Positions 8,417 through 18,741 are shown, counted from the stretch's first letter. The stretch: DNA of 64,000 bases from Amycolatopsis sp. QT-25 (GCF_029369745.1 NZ_CP120210.1:6572001-6636000); one strand, 5' to 3'. Numbers and translations: made by a program. The notes: a model not told the origin generated them from the sequence alone.

Positions 8417-9799
8417 ATGGGCGATGTTGCGGCACGGTTCGCCGAGATCGTCGGGGACGCGAACTTGCTGTCAGGCGAGGCGATCCCCGAGGACTACGCA
8501 CACGACGAGGCTTTGACCACCTCCGCGCAGAGGCCCGCCCACCTGGCGAAACCGGGAAGCGCCGAAGAGGTGGCGGAGCTGCTCAAGGCGGCGAGCGAAC
8601 ACGGCGTGCCGGTCACCGCGCGAGGGTCGGGCACCGGACTTTCAGGTGGTGCGCGGCCACGCGAGGACAGCCTGGTGCTCTCCTTCGAGCGGATGAACGC
8701 GGTGCTGGAGATCGACACCGAAAATCACGTCGCCGTCGTCCAGCCGGGTGTCACCTTGTCCGAATTGGACGAAAAGACCACGGCGGCCGGACTCGGCTAC
8801 ACCGTCTACCCCGGCGAGCTGAGCGCGAGCGTCGGCGGCAACGTCGGGACGAACGCGGGCGGCATGCGCGCGGTCAAGTACGGCGTCACCCGGCACAACG
8901 TCGTGGGCCTGCAGGCCGTGCTGCCCACCGGTGAGATCATCCGGACCGGTGGCAAAACCTCGAAGGTGTCGACGGGGTATGACCTGACTCAGCTGATCAT
9001 CGGCTCCGAAGGCACCCTTGCGATCGCGACCGAGGTCATCGTGAAGCTGTACCCGCGTCTGCCGCACGGCGCCACGGTGCTCGCCCCGTTCGAGACCTTC
9101 GACGAGGTGATGACCGTCGTCCCGAAGATCATCGCCAGCGGGCTCGCGCCGCATATCCTCGAGTACATCGACAATCTGACGCTCGCCGCGATCAGTTACA
9201 ACGAGAAGCTCAGCCTCGGCGTGCCGGACTCCATCCGCGACACCGCGCAGGCGTATCTGGTGGTGGCGCTGGAAAACCGCCACAACGACCGGTTGCACGC
9301 CGACATCGAGGAACTCGGCGGCATGCTGGGCGAGCTCGGCGCAATGGACGTGTACGTGCTCGAAGGCAATTCGGCGCGCAAGCTCATCGAGGCCCGCGAG
9401 AAGGCGTTCTGGACGGCCAAGTCGGTCGGGGCCGACGACATCATCGACGTGGTGGTCCCGCGGTCCGCGATGCCGGAATTCCTGCGCAAGGCCAGGGAAA
9501 TGGCGTTGTCCCGCGAGTCGGGCGCACTCGGCTGCGGGCACGCCGGCGACGGCAACGTCCACCTCGCCATCTTCTGCAAGGACCCGGGCAAACGGAAACA
9601 GCTGCTGACCGACATCTTCGCGCTCGGCATGGAACTCGGCGGCGCGATCTCCGGCGAGCACGGTCTCGGGAGGACCAAGTCCGGCTACTTCCTCGAACTG
9701 GAGGACCCGGCGAAGATCGCGCTGATGCGCCGGATCAAGGAGAGCTTCGACCCGGCCGGGATCCTCAACCCCGGCGTTCTTTTCGCTGAGAGGGCTTGA
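8417..9799 (+). CDS. FAD-linked 2-hydroxyacid oxidase (GlcD/D-lactate dehydrogenase type)
   Basis: A 460-residue flavoprotein of the VAO/PCMH superfamily with an FAD-oxidase C-terminal domain. The N-terminal FAD-binding half carries PVTARGSGTGLSGGARP and LSASVGGNVGTNAGGMRAVK; the C-terminal half carries GCGHAGDGNVHLAIF and SGEHGLGRTKSGY, motifs typical of GlcD and D-2-hydroxyacid dehydrogenases, where these histidines bind metal or substrate carboxylate. The start chosen is the ATG at 8417 with GAGGAAGGG 6 nt upstream; a longer frame back to 8348 lacks a site. It ends 3 bp before the thiamine-diphosphate enzyme gene, so both are co-transcribed. The substrate (glycolate, D-lactate or another 2-hydroxyacid) cannot be fixed from sequence. 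Confidence 0.85.
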   Translation: MGDVAARFAEIVGDANLLSGEAIPEDYAHDEALTTSAQRPAHLAKPGSAEEVAELLKAASEHGVPVTARGSGTGLSGGARPREDSLVLSFERMNAVLEIDTENHVAVVQPGVTLSELDEKTTAAGLGYTVYPGELSASVGGNVGTNAGGMRAVKYGVTRHNVVGLQAVLPTGEIIRTGGKTSKVSTGYDLTQLIIGSEGTLAIATEVIVKLYPRLPHGATVLAPFETFDEVMTVVPKIIASGLAPHILEYIDNLTLAAISYNEKLSLGVPDSIRDTAQAYLVVALENRHNDRLHADIEELGGMLGELGAMDVYVLEGNSARKLIEAREKAFWTAKSVGADDIIDVVVPRSAMPEFLRKAREMALSRESGALGCGHAGDGNVHLAIFCKDPGKRKQLLTDIFALGMELGGAISGEHGLGRTKSGYFLELEDPAKIALMRRIKESFDPAGILNPGVLFAERA

Positions 9800-9802
9800 A
9801 AA

Positions 9803-11365
9803 GTGAGTGAGATGAACGGCGCCCGGTCCCTGATCCGCACGCTCGTCGACAGCGGTGTCGACGTGTGCTTCTCGAATCCGGGCACTTCGGAGATGCACTT
9901 CGTGGCCGCGCTCGACACCGTGCCCGAGATGCGCGGCGTGCTCGGCCTGTTCGAAGGCGTCGTCACCGGTGCCGCGGACGGATACGCGCGCATCGCCGGT
10001 AAGCCCGCGGCCACGCTGCTGCACCTCGGCCCCGGCCTCGGCAACGGGCTGGCGAACCTGCACAACGCGCGCCGCGCGCACACGCCGATCGTCAACGTGA
10101 TCGGCGATCACGCGACCTATCACAAGCAGTACGACGCCCCGCTCGAATCGGATATCGAAGGTGTCGCCGGTTCACTCGAAGGCTGGGTCCGCCGTTGCGA
10201 GCACACGAAGGACGTCGGTGCCGACGCCGCCGCGGCGGTCGCCGCATCCCAGGACGCACCCGGGCAGATCGCGACGCTGATCCTCCCCGCCGACGCGTCC
10301 TGGGGTGAAGGCGGCGAGGCTTGCCCGCCCATCCCGCCACGGATTCCCCAGGCCGTCGACGCGACGACGGTGAAGAACATCGCCGAAGTGCTGGCCAGTG
10401 GTGAACCGGTCGCGCTGCTCGTCGGCGGTAGTGGCTGCCGGGCGGCCGGCCTGCTCGCGACCAGCCGGATCGCCGCCGCGACCGGGGTGAAGGCGTTCGT
10501 CGAAACCTTCCCCGCCCGGCTCGAACGGGGCGAAGGCCTGCCGACGATCGAGCGGCTGGGCTACCTCGCCGAGCAGGTCGCGTACCAGCTCGACGGGATC
10601 AAGCACGTCATCGTCGCCGGGACGAAAGCGCCCGTGTCGTTCTTCGCCTACCCCGGCAAGGCGAGCAACCTGGTTCCCGAAGGCGCGCGGGTCCATGTGC
10701 TGGCCGACGTCGGGCAGGACGTGCCGCGTGCTCTGAACGACGTCGCGGCCCTGGTCGCGGCCGAGACGGAGCCCGTGCTGCAGGAGGCCGCCCGGCCAGC
10801 CCTGCCGTCCGGGCCGTTGACCCCGCAGAACTGGGTCGACGTGATCGGCGCGCTGCTGCCGGAGCGCGCGATCATCGCGGACGAGGCGAACACCTCCGGT
10901 CTGCTGCTCCCCGCCGCGACCGCGGGCGCGCCGCGGCACGACGTGCTGACCCTGACCGGCGGCGCGATCGGTTACGGCATGCCGGTCGCGACCGGGGCGG
11001 CCGTCGCCGCGCCGGACCGGCCGGTGATCAACCTGCAGTCCGACGGCAGCGCGCTGTACACGATTTCGGCGTTGTGGACGCAGGCGCGGGAGAACCTCGA
11101 TGTCACCACGGTCCTGCTGAACAACCGCGCGTACGCGATCCTCCGGCTGGAGTTGCAGCGGGTCGGCGCGGACGCCAACGGGCCCAAGGCGAACGACCTG
11201 CTCGACCTTTCCCGGCCCGACATGGACTTCGTCAAGATCGCCGAAGGCATGGGCGTCCCGGCGACCAGGGCGACGACCGCGGAAGAGCTGGCCGAACAGT
11301 TCCAGCGCGCGCTCGCCGAGCCGGGACCGCATCTGATCGACGCGATCGTCCCGACGCTCTTCTGA
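9803..11365 (+). CDS. thiamine-diphosphate enzyme, acetolactate synthase/benzoylformate decarboxylase-like
   Basis: A 520-residue ThDP-dependent enzyme with the three usual domains. The N-terminal Pyr domain has FSNPGTSEMHF, the cofactor-activating glutamate in LFEGVVTGAADGYAR and a histidine in LLHLGPGLGNGLANLHNAR. The C-terminal PP domain has GGAIGYGMPVATGAA and the ThDP/Mg motif as SDGSAL...LLNNRAYAIL, with Ser in place of the usual first Gly. The His-bearing loop and the SALWTQARE stretch recall benzoylformate decarboxylase more than biosynthetic IlvB, although such proteins are often labelled acetolactate synthase. The GTG at 9803 is chosen; an in-frame ATG sits at 9812. Placed 3 bp after the 2-hydroxyacid oxidase, it may use the 2-oxoacid formed there. 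Confidence 0.8.
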   Translation: MSEMNGARSLIRTLVDSGVDVCFSNPGTSEMHFVAALDTVPEMRGVLGLFEGVVTGAADGYARIAGKPAATLLHLGPGLGNGLANLHNARRAHTPIVNVIGDHATYHKQYDAPLESDIEGVAGSLEGWVRRCEHTKDVGADAAAAVAASQDAPGQIATLILPADASWGEGGEACPPIPPRIPQAVDATTVKNIAEVLASGEPVALLVGGSGCRAAGLLATSRIAAATGVKAFVETFPARLERGEGLPTIERLGYLAEQVAYQLDGIKHVIVAGTKAPVSFFAYPGKASNLVPEGARVHVLADVGQDVPRALNDVAALVAAETEPVLQEAARPALPSGPLTPQNWVDVIGALLPERAIIADEANTSGLLLPAATAGAPRHDVLTLTGGAIGYGMPVATGAAVAAPDRPVINLQSDGSALYTISALWTQARENLDVTTVLLNNRAYAILRLELQRVGADANGPKANDLLDLSRPDMDFVKIAEGMGVPATRATTAEELAEQFQRALAEPGPHLIDAIVPTLF

Positions 11366-11376
11366 TCCCACGGGGA

Positions 11377-12795
11377 CTAGTGGACCGGGACGACCAGAGG
11401 TTCGGGCTGGCGTTGTTTCGGGACGAAAGCGGTCAAGACGAGGCCGAGCAGTGCCGCACCGGCGGCGACCACGAAGCTCAACCGGAAACCGTCCGCGGAC
11501 GGGACGGACACCCCGCCGACGGTGATCGCCAGCGACGCGAGCATCGTCGCCATCACCGCACTGGACGTCGACGTGCCGACGGAGCGCATCAGCGAGTTCA
11601 ATCCGTTCGCGGACGCGGTTTCGGTGACCGGGACCGAGCCCATGATCAACGCGGGCATGGCCGCGTACGCGATACCGACGCCGCCACCGATGATGATCGA
11701 CGCCGTGATCAGCTCGAAAGCGTTGTCCATCAGCACAGCCGCGAAGACGTACCCGGCCGCGATGGTGGTGGCACCGACCATCAGCGTCGTACGCGGGCCG
11801 TAGCGCTCGATGAGCCGGGCCGAAACCGGCGACAGCATGAACATGACCAGCCCGTTCGGCGCGAGGCAGAGTCCGGCCTGCACCATCGTCAAACCGAGCC
11901 CATAACCGGTCGACGCGGGCGCCTGGAGCAGCTGCGGGAACGACAACGCCATCGAGTACAGCGCGAACCCGATCATGATCGACGCGAGATTGGTGAACAG
12001 CACCGGCCGCCGCGCGGAGACCCTCAGATCCACGAGCGGATCGCGGCGGCGTAGCTGGTAGGCACCCCAACCCAGCAGGATCACCACCGCCGTCCCGGCG
12101 AAGCCGAGAGTGCGGCCGCCGCCCCAGCCCCACTCGCCGCCTTTGACGATCGGCAACAGCAGGCAGACCAGCCCGACCGTCAGCCCCAGGGCACCGAGGT
12201 GGTCGAACGGCGCCGGCGTCTTCACCGGCGACTCCGGCACCACGAACAGGATCAGCAGGCCGCAGACGAGCCCGAGCCCGGCCGACGCCCAGAAGAGGAC
12301 GTGCCAGTCGGCGTTCTGCGCGACCAGCGCCGACACCGGGAGCCCGATGGCACCGCCGACACCGAGCGTCGAGCTCATCACCGAAATCGCGGCGCCGACG
12401 CGTTCCGGCGCGAGTTCGTCGCGCATGATGCTGATCCCCAGCGGGATCGCGCCCATCGCGCAGCCCTGCAGACCGCGGCCGACGACCATCAGCGCGAGCG
12501 AGCTGGTCAGCGCGGACACCACCGAACCGGCGACCAGGAAGCCCAGGCTGATCAGCAGCAACTTGCGCTTGCCGTAGAGATCGCCGAGCCTGCCGCTCAC
12601 CGGCATCACCACGGCTGCGGCGATCAGGGTCGCCGTCACCACCCATGACGCGTCGGACGGGGTCGTGCCGAGCAGCCGGGGAAACACCGGGATGAGGGGG
12701 ATGACGAGCGTCTGCATGAACGAGGCCACCAGACCGCACGTGGCGAGCACGATGACGAAGATCCGGGGCGAAGGTGCCCGTCCGGCCGGTTTCAC
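11377..12795 (-). CDS. MFS transporter, DHA2-like
   Basis: A 472-residue integral membrane protein with hydrophobic segments consistent with 14 transmembrane helices. The major-facilitator motif A is visible as SGRLGDLYGKRKLLL between helices 2 and 3, and VGRGLQGCAMGAIPLGISIM corresponds to the helix-4 region of DHA2 drug/proton antiporters. The frame starts at a GTG (12795) with no strong ribosome site, so the start is the least certain part. It is convergent with the oxidase/ThDP operon, leaving 11 bp between stops. The exported substrate is unknown. Confidence 0.82.
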   Translation of the reverse strand: MKPAGRAPSPRIFVIVLATCGLVASFMQTLVIPLIPVFPRLLGTTPSDASWVVTATLIAAAVVMPVSGRLGDLYGKRKLLLISLGFLVAGSVVSALTSSLALMVVGRGLQGCAMGAIPLGISIMRDELAPERVGAAISVMSSTLGVGGAIGLPVSALVAQNADWHVLFWASAGLGLVCGLLILFVVPESPVKTPAPFDHLGALGLTVGLVCLLLPIVKGGEWGWGGGRTLGFAGTAVVILLGWGAYQLRRRDPLVDLRVSARRPVLFTNLASIMIGFALYSMALSFPQLLQAPASTGYGLGLTMVQAGLCLAPNGLVMFMLSPVSARLIERYGPRTTLMVGATTIAAGYVFAAVLMDNAFELITASIIIGGGVGIAYAAMPALIMGSVPVTETASANGLNSLMRSVGTSTSSAVMATMLASLAITVGGVSVPSADGFRLSFVVAAGAALLGLVLTAFVPKQRQPEPLVVPVH

Positions 12796-12861
12796 CCTGC
12801 GCGTCCCATGATCCGACCTTACCCAGCACCACCCATCTCAGTGAACGGTTGACGGACAGGA

Positions 12862-13353
12862 TCACAACCAGGTGCGGACCCCACCGTGCCCGGAACAGGT
12901 ACCGCGACGATTCTGGCTGTAGCTGTAGGAACCGTCCTCGCAGAGAGCGGTCGCCCCCTCGGCCGCGCCGGGTCCGGTCGCCGGCCGGTGGACACAGACA
13001 CCGTCGGTGTTGCGGTAGTGGTCGCTTCCGCACTCCGCCGGATTCGGCGCCTTGGCGGAGGGCGTCGTTTTCGGACGAGTCTTCGTCGGAGCCGGCTCGA
13101 CCTGCTTCGGCACCTTGACCGCGGTCGTGGTCGGTGGCACGAACTGCTGAGGTGCCGGAGTCGGTGTGGCCGTACTCGTGGGCGGTGCCCAGCTACTGCT
13201 CGGCGTCGAGGTCGTCAGCGTTGTTCGCGCTGTCGACACCGGCCCGGTCTGCGGTGTGACCCGCCCGGTGGGCGCGGTCTCTACACCGCAGCCTCCGGCG
13301 AACAGAAGCCCGATCGCCAGCGCCATGCCCAGCTTCGTCGCTTTCTTCGGCAT
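12862..13353 (-). CDS. DUF3761 lipoprotein
   Basis: A 163-residue exported protein. MPKKATKLGMALAIGLLFAG followed by GC at about residue 22 looks like a lipobox (AGGC, slightly atypical at -3). A long Pro/Thr/Ser-rich linker (about 25-105) follows, then a small Cys-containing domain with CGSDHYRNTDGVCVHRP and ALCEDGSYSYSQNRRGTCSG HGG, which matches DUF3761. GGGGAGG stands 6 nt upstream of the ATG. The domain is thought to be extracytoplasmic, but its role is unknown. The reading frame stays open upstream of this ATG into an SDR remnant (13426-13539), which is unrelated to this protein. Confidence 0.8.
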   Translation of the reverse strand: MPKKATKLGMALAIGLLFAGGCGVETAPTGRVTPQTGPVSTARTTLTTSTPSSSWAPPTSTATPTPAPQQFVPPTTTAVKVPKQVEPAPTKTRPKTTPSAKAPNPAECGSDHYRNTDGVCVHRPATGPGAAEGATALCEDGSYSYSQNRRGTCSGHGGVRTWL

Positions 13354-13425
13354 AACGGCCTCCCCGGCACTTGGTAGTGCCGCGTAGTCGGGAGATCGTT
13401 CACCGGTGTTACAGAGAGAACGTCG

Positions 13426-13539
13426 GTCGGCCATCGCGCCGCAACTGGGGTTCGACGCCGTCGCCGTCATGCTGCGCGCGTGGTCCGACGCGGCGAAGGC
13501 GGCCACACGTGCGACGTCTTCGAGCCCGGCGCCCGGCCG
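13426..13539 (-). pseudogene. C-terminal remnant of a short-chain dehydrogenase (SDR) gene
   Basis: In the minus-strand frame this stretch reads LEDVARVAAFAASDHARSMT followed by ATASNPSCGAMAD, which resembles the last about 35 residues of classical SDR oxidoreductases (DVA...AAFLASD.A...TG...NV.GG). Nothing upstream in this frame resembles the Rossmann fold, no start codon or ribosome site is associated, and the frame continues past the normal SDR end without a stop. It is best read as a decayed gene fragment in the 329-bp gap between the DUF3761 gene and fadB. The rest of the gap holds the hairpin at 13627 and the DUF3761 promoter. Confidence 0.5.
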
Positions 13540-13626
13540 GAACGCGCCTGATGGCTGCCGCGGTGGCTGGACCGGCGGTGGCCGGAGGTGGCGCTGGAAC
13601 CCGCTTCCCACTAGCCCCCGGATGCA

Positions 13627-13673
13627 ATGAAAGGCCCCTTCATCACAAATTTCGCGATGAAGGGGCCTTTCAT
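13627..13673. repeat. 18-bp perfect hairpin, family A, at the 3' end of fadB
   Basis: ATGAAAGGCCCCTTCATC (13627-13644) is the exact reverse complement of 13656-13673, with an 11-nt loop containing AAATTTCG. It starts 10 bp beyond the fadB stop and has no T-tract. Each arm is itself nearly self-complementary. Sequence and loop resemble the hairpins at 43310 and 60879. Confidence 0.85.
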
Positions 13674-13682
13674 GTCACGCGC

Positions 13683-15854
13683 TTATTCGTAGATCTCGCC
13701 CTTCGCGGCCTTCGCGACCAGCGACTCCGGCGGGGTGAAGTGGTCGCCGTAGCGCTCCGCCAGCTCACGGGCGCGGTCGACGAAGCCTTGCAGGCCACCT
13801 TCGTACTGGTTGATGTACTGGATGACACCGCCGGTCCACGCCGGGAAACCGATGCCGAAGATCGAGCCGATGTTGGCGTCGGCGACGGTGGTGAGCACGC
13901 CTTCGTCGAAGCACTTCACGGTCTCGAGCGCCTCGGCGAACAGCATGCGCTCCTTGAGATCCTCGAACGGGACCTCGGCGCTGCCCGACTTGAACGCGTC
14001 ACGCAGGCCCGGCCAGAGACCGGTCCGCTTGCCTGCTTCGTCGTAGTCGTAGAAGCCCGAGCCGGTGGAACGGCCCTTGCGGTCGAACTCCTCCACCATC
14101 CGGTCGATGACGCCCTCGGACGCGTGCGCGTTCCAGGTGCCGCCGGCGGCCTCGATCGCTTCGCGGGTCTCCTTGCGGATCTTGCGCGGCAGCGTCAGGG
14201 TCAGCTCGTCCATCAGCTGCAGCGGCGGGGCCGGGTAGCCGGCCTGGGCGCCGGCCTGCTCGATCGACGCCGGCTCGACACCCTCGCCCAGCGCGGCGAC
14301 GGCCTCGTTGAGGAACGTGCCGATGACGCGAGAGGTGAAGAAGCCGCGGCTGTCGTTGACGACGATCGGGGTCTTCTTGATCTGCAGCGTGTAGTCGAAG
14401 ACCTTCGCCAGTGTGGCGGGCGAGGTCTTCTCCCCGCAGATGATCTCGACCAGCGGCATCTTGTCCACCGGCGAGAAGAAGTGGATCCCGATGAAGTCCT
14501 CGCTCCGCTGCACGCCCTCGGCGAGCGCGGTGATCGGCAGGGTCGAGGTGTTGGAGCCGAGTACGGCGTCCGGGTCGACGAAGCTCTCGATCTCCTGGAA
14601 CACCTTGTGCTTCAGCTCGACGCTCTCGAAGACGGCCTCGATCACGAAGTCGACACCGGCGAAGTCCTCCGCCTTGTCGGTCGGCTTGATCTTGGCGAGC
14701 AGCGCGTCGGACTTCTCCTGCGTGGTCTTGCCGCGGGAGAGAGCCTTCTCCTCCAGCTTGACCGCGTAGCCCTTGCCCTTTTCGGCGCCTTCGAGTGTGA
14801 CGTCCTTGAGCACGACGTCGATGCCGGCCTTCGCCGAGACGTACGCGATCGCGGCGCCCATCATGCCCGCGCCGACGACACCGACCTTCTTGGCGGTGTA
14901 CTTCTCGAAGCCGTCCGGCCGCGAGCCGCCGGAGTTGATGCTCTGCAGGTCGAAGAAGAACGCCTTCGTCATGTTCTTCGAGACCTGGCCGGTGGCGAGG
15001 CTGACGAAGTAGCGCGTCTCGACGGTGATCGCGGTGTCGAAGTCGACCTGCGAACCCTCGATGGCCGCGGCCAGGATCGCCCGCGGGGCGGGCATGTTCG
15101 CGCCCTTGATCTGCTTGCGCAGGTTCGCCGGGAACGCGGGCAGGTTCGCCGCGAAGCCCGGGTTCGACGGGGTGCCGCCAGGGATCTTGTACCCCTTGAC
15201 GTCCCACGGCTGCACGCCGCCTTCGGGGTTCGCCTTGATCCACGCCTTCGCGGCCGGGACCAGTTCCTCGACCGTGCCGACGAGCTCGTGCACGAGGCCG
15301 ATTTCCTTCGCCTTGGCCGGGCGGTGCCGCTGACCCTGCAGCAGCACGTTCAGCAGCGCGCTCTGGATGCCCAGCAGGCGCACGGTGCGGACCACGCCAC
15401 CGCCACCGGGGAGCAGGCCGAGGGTGACCTCGGGAAGGCCGATCTGGCTGCCCTTGACGTCGGCCGCGATGCGGTGGTGCGTGGCGAGCGCGAGTTCGAG
15501 GCCGCCACCGAGCGCGGCGCCGTTGATGGCGGCCACGACCGGCTTGCCCAGCTGCTCGAGCCGTCGCATCTGGCCCTTCATCAGGCCACTGCTCCCGGTG
15601 ATCTCGGCCGCGTTCTCCGGCTTGGCCTGGATCAGGTCGTTGAGGTCGCCACCGGCGAAGAAGGTCTTCTTGGCCGAGGTGAGGACGACACCGGTGATGC
15701 TGTCCTTCTCCGCCTCCAGGCGGTCCACGACGACGCCGAGCGACTCACGGAAGTCGGCGTTCATCGTGTTGGCGGACTGCTTCGGGTCGTCCAGGGTGAG
15801 CACGATGATGCCGTCGGCGTCCTGCTCCCAGCGGATGGTCTTCGCTTCAGTCAT
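13683..15854 (-). CDS. fadB: fatty-acid oxidation multifunctional protein (enoyl-CoA hydratase / 3-hydroxyacyl-CoA dehydrogenase)
   Basis: A 723-residue bifunctional beta-oxidation enzyme. The N-terminal crotonase domain (about 10-200) shows KTFFAGGDLNDL and AALGGGLELALATHHRIAAD, and IGLPEVTLGLLPGGGG supplies the catalytic glutamate region. The central NAD domain (about 335-520) starts with VGVVGAGMMGAAIAYVSAKA and has the catalytic histidine in IGIHFFSPVDKMPLVE; the C-terminal HAD domain follows (DSRGFFTSRVIGTFLNEA). Length and order match mycobacterial FadB (Rv0860, about 720 residues). GAGGAAGAG precedes the ATG. It lies 10 bp downstream of fadA in a fadA-fadB operon and would work with that thiolase as a trifunctional-type complex. 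Confidence 0.93.
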   Translation of the reverse strand: MTEAKTIRWEQDADGIIVLTLDDPKQSANTMNADFRESLGVVVDRLEAEKDSITGVVLTSAKKTFFAGGDLNDLIQAKPENAAEITGSSGLMKGQMRRLEQLGKPVVAAINGAALGGGLELALATHHRIAADVKGSQIGLPEVTLGLLPGGGGVVRTVRLLGIQSALLNVLLQGQRHRPAKAKEIGLVHELVGTVEELVPAAKAWIKANPEGGVQPWDVKGYKIPGGTPSNPGFAANLPAFPANLRKQIKGANMPAPRAILAAAIEGSQVDFDTAITVETRYFVSLATGQVSKNMTKAFFFDLQSINSGGSRPDGFEKYTAKKVGVVGAGMMGAAIAYVSAKAGIDVVLKDVTLEGAEKGKGYAVKLEEKALSRGKTTQEKSDALLAKIKPTDKAEDFAGVDFVIEAVFESVELKHKVFQEIESFVDPDAVLGSNTSTLPITALAEGVQRSEDFIGIHFFSPVDKMPLVEIICGEKTSPATLAKVFDYTLQIKKTPIVVNDSRGFFTSRVIGTFLNEAVAALGEGVEPASIEQAGAQAGYPAPPLQLMDELTLTLPRKIRKETREAIEAAGGTWNAHASEGVIDRMVEEFDRKGRSTGSGFYDYDEAGKRTGLWPGLRDAFKSGSAEVPFEDLKERMLFAEALETVKCFDEGVLTTVADANIGSIFGIGFPAWTGGVIQYINQYEGGLQGFVDRARELAERYGDHFTPPESLVAKAAKGEIYE

Positions 15855-15864
15855 TGTCTCTTCC

Positions 15865-17076
<1,212 letters not shown>

Positions 17077-17130
17077 AGAAAAACTCCTCCGCAGTACGGC
17101 GCTGTATCGGGGATGGACACAGCCGGATCG

Positions 17131-17142
17131 TACCGGCCGGTA
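17131..17142. promoter_or_regulatory. candidate TetR operator between fadA and tetR
   Basis: TACCGGCCGGTA is a perfect 12-bp palindrome, 55 bp upstream of the fadA start and 91 bp upstream of the TetR start. A closely related sequence (TACCGGCCAGTA) lies at 37999-38010 upstream of another gene. Assignment to the adjacent TetR is inference. Confidence 0.45.
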
Positions 17143-17233
17143 GCCATGCTAATCGCCATTAACATAAACCGCGATAACCCCACGGTGTCAATGGGTTGCG
17201 ATGTACGCAACCGGCGCTATCGTGGGTTCACCT

Positions 17234-18418
17234 ATGGAGCACCCGACCGAGCGTTCAGCCCGACCGCGCGACCGCAAGGCCCAGCTGGCAGGCCTCGCCG
17301 CGGAGCTGTTTCGCGCCCGCGGGTTCCACGGCGTCGGCATCAACGACATCGCCGCCGCGGCCGGCATCACCGGGCCCGCGCTGTACCGGCATTTCACGGA
17401 CAAGCAGGCCGTGCTGTCCTACGTCGTGCTCTCCGGCATCGACGACATGGAAACGGCCACCATCGAGACCCTCGCCGACGTCGACCTTCCCGTTCCCGCG
17501 CAGGTCAACGCCCTGTTGGGCACTCTTGCCGCCCAAGCCGTGGAGCGGCGCGAAGTCGCCGCGCTGTGGCGCTGGGAGGGCAGGCATCTGCCCCGTGAGG
17601 GGCGCCGGGAGATCCGCCGACGGTCGGGCGCGGTGCTGGCGGCGTGGGCCAAGGCGCTGCTCGCGTTGCGCCCGGAACTGACCGCCGACGACGCCGAGCT
17701 GCTGTGCTGGGCGGGGCTGAGCGTGTTCGGCAGCGTCTCCGTACATCACACGTCCGTGGCGAAGAAACGCTTCGCGCAGATCCTGGTGCGGCTGGCGGAG
17801 TCGGTGCTGCATGTCACACTGCCCGAGCCCCGGGAACCGCCGGACGAGACGCCGTCGATGGCACTCGGCGAGCCGTCCCGCCGCGAGCGGATCCTCGCGG
17901 CCGCGACCGAGCTGTTCGGGCACCGCGGCTTCCGCGCGGTGAGCATGGAGGAGATCGGCGCGGCGGCCGGGATCGCCGGACCCAGCGTGTACCGCCATTT
18001 CCCGAGCAAGGCGGCGCTGATGGTGGCGATCGGGCACCGCGCTGCCGACCGACTGGCGCTCGCCGCGGAACGCGCGTTGCGGACCGGCGACGAACGCGAC
18101 GCGCTGCGCAGGCTCGCGGCGTCCTACGTGCACACCTTGCTGCACACGCCCGAACTGCTGGTGTCGTTCTCCGGCAGCCCCATGGAGCTGCCGGAACGCG
18201 ACAAGGCGGACCTGATCCGCGTCCAGCGGGACTACGTCGCGCGCTGGATCGCGCTGGCGTCGGAAGTCCGCCCGGAACTGAGCCTGCGCGAAGTGAAGAT
18301 CACCGTGCACGCGGCGCTGACCATCGCGAACGACCTCGCGCGCACCCGGCGGGTCAACGGCCGCCCGAACATCGAAGCCGAGCTGACGACGCTGACGCAC
18401 GCGGCACTCGGCGTCTGA
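17234..18418 (+). CDS. tandem-fused TetR-family regulator (two TetR units)
   Basis: A 394-residue protein made of two TetR units in series. Unit one starts MEHPTERSARPRDRKAQLAG and has the helix-turn-helix INDIAAAAGITGPALYRHFT. Unit two begins near residue 210 with SRRERILAAATELFGHRGFR and has MEEIGAAAGIAGPSVYRHFP. Each HTH is followed by its own helical ligand-binding region, so one chain could mimic a TetR dimer or bind two operators. Normal TetR proteins are about 200 residues. The ATG at 17234 lacks a strong ribosome site. It is divergent from fadA-fadB and probably represses them until an acyl-CoA ligand binds. Confidence 0.85.
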   Translation: MEHPTERSARPRDRKAQLAGLAAELFRARGFHGVGINDIAAAAGITGPALYRHFTDKQAVLSYVVLSGIDDMETATIETLADVDLPVPAQVNALLGTLAAQAVERREVAALWRWEGRHLPREGRREIRRRSGAVLAAWAKALLALRPELTADDAELLCWAGLSVFGSVSVHHTSVAKKRFAQILVRLAESVLHVTLPEPREPPDETPSMALGEPSRRERILAAATELFGHRGFRAVSMEEIGAAAGIAGPSVYRHFPSKAALMVAIGHRAADRLALAAERALRTGDERDALRRLAASYVHTLLHTPELLVSFSGSPMELPERDKADLIRVQRDYVARWIALASEVRPELSLREVKITVHAALTIANDLARTRRVNGRPNIEAELTTLTHAALGV

Positions 18419-18518
18419 AACCGGCTTGCGCTCAGTGGCGAGGTGCGGCTGGTCGTGAGTGGCGATTCGGGCGGTCGGCCACCAGCCGAGGAAACTCGAC
18501 CTTCACGCCTTCCCACTA

Positions 18519-18570
18519 CATGAAGGCCCCCATCCTTGCGCCTAAGTACAGGAAGGGGTCCTTCCTGTAC
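18519..18570. repeat. family A hairpin after the tandem TetR gene
   Basis: GTACAGGAAGG-GGT-CCTTCCTGTAC (18546-18570) is a perfect 11-bp hairpin. A related left copy, TACATGAAGGCCCCCATCC, starts at 18518 and can pair imperfectly with it. The layout resembles the element at 30077-30130. It lies in the 362-bp gap between the TetR gene and an acyl-CoA dehydrogenase; apart from this and the operator at 18742, I see nothing else in that gap. Confidence 0.75.
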
Positions 18571-18741
18571 TTCGACTGAGGCTCGTCAGGACTTGGATCG
18601 CACTCACGCGCGGCCTCCAGAGGCACCCACCCTCGCCTATCTCGTCACCTGGTGAGCAATCCGCCTCAGGGGAGGACCCGAATCACTCACGAGCGTGACG
18701 TTCGCCGCCCCCGTGGTGGCGCATCCGCCCGAGGAGCGTTA

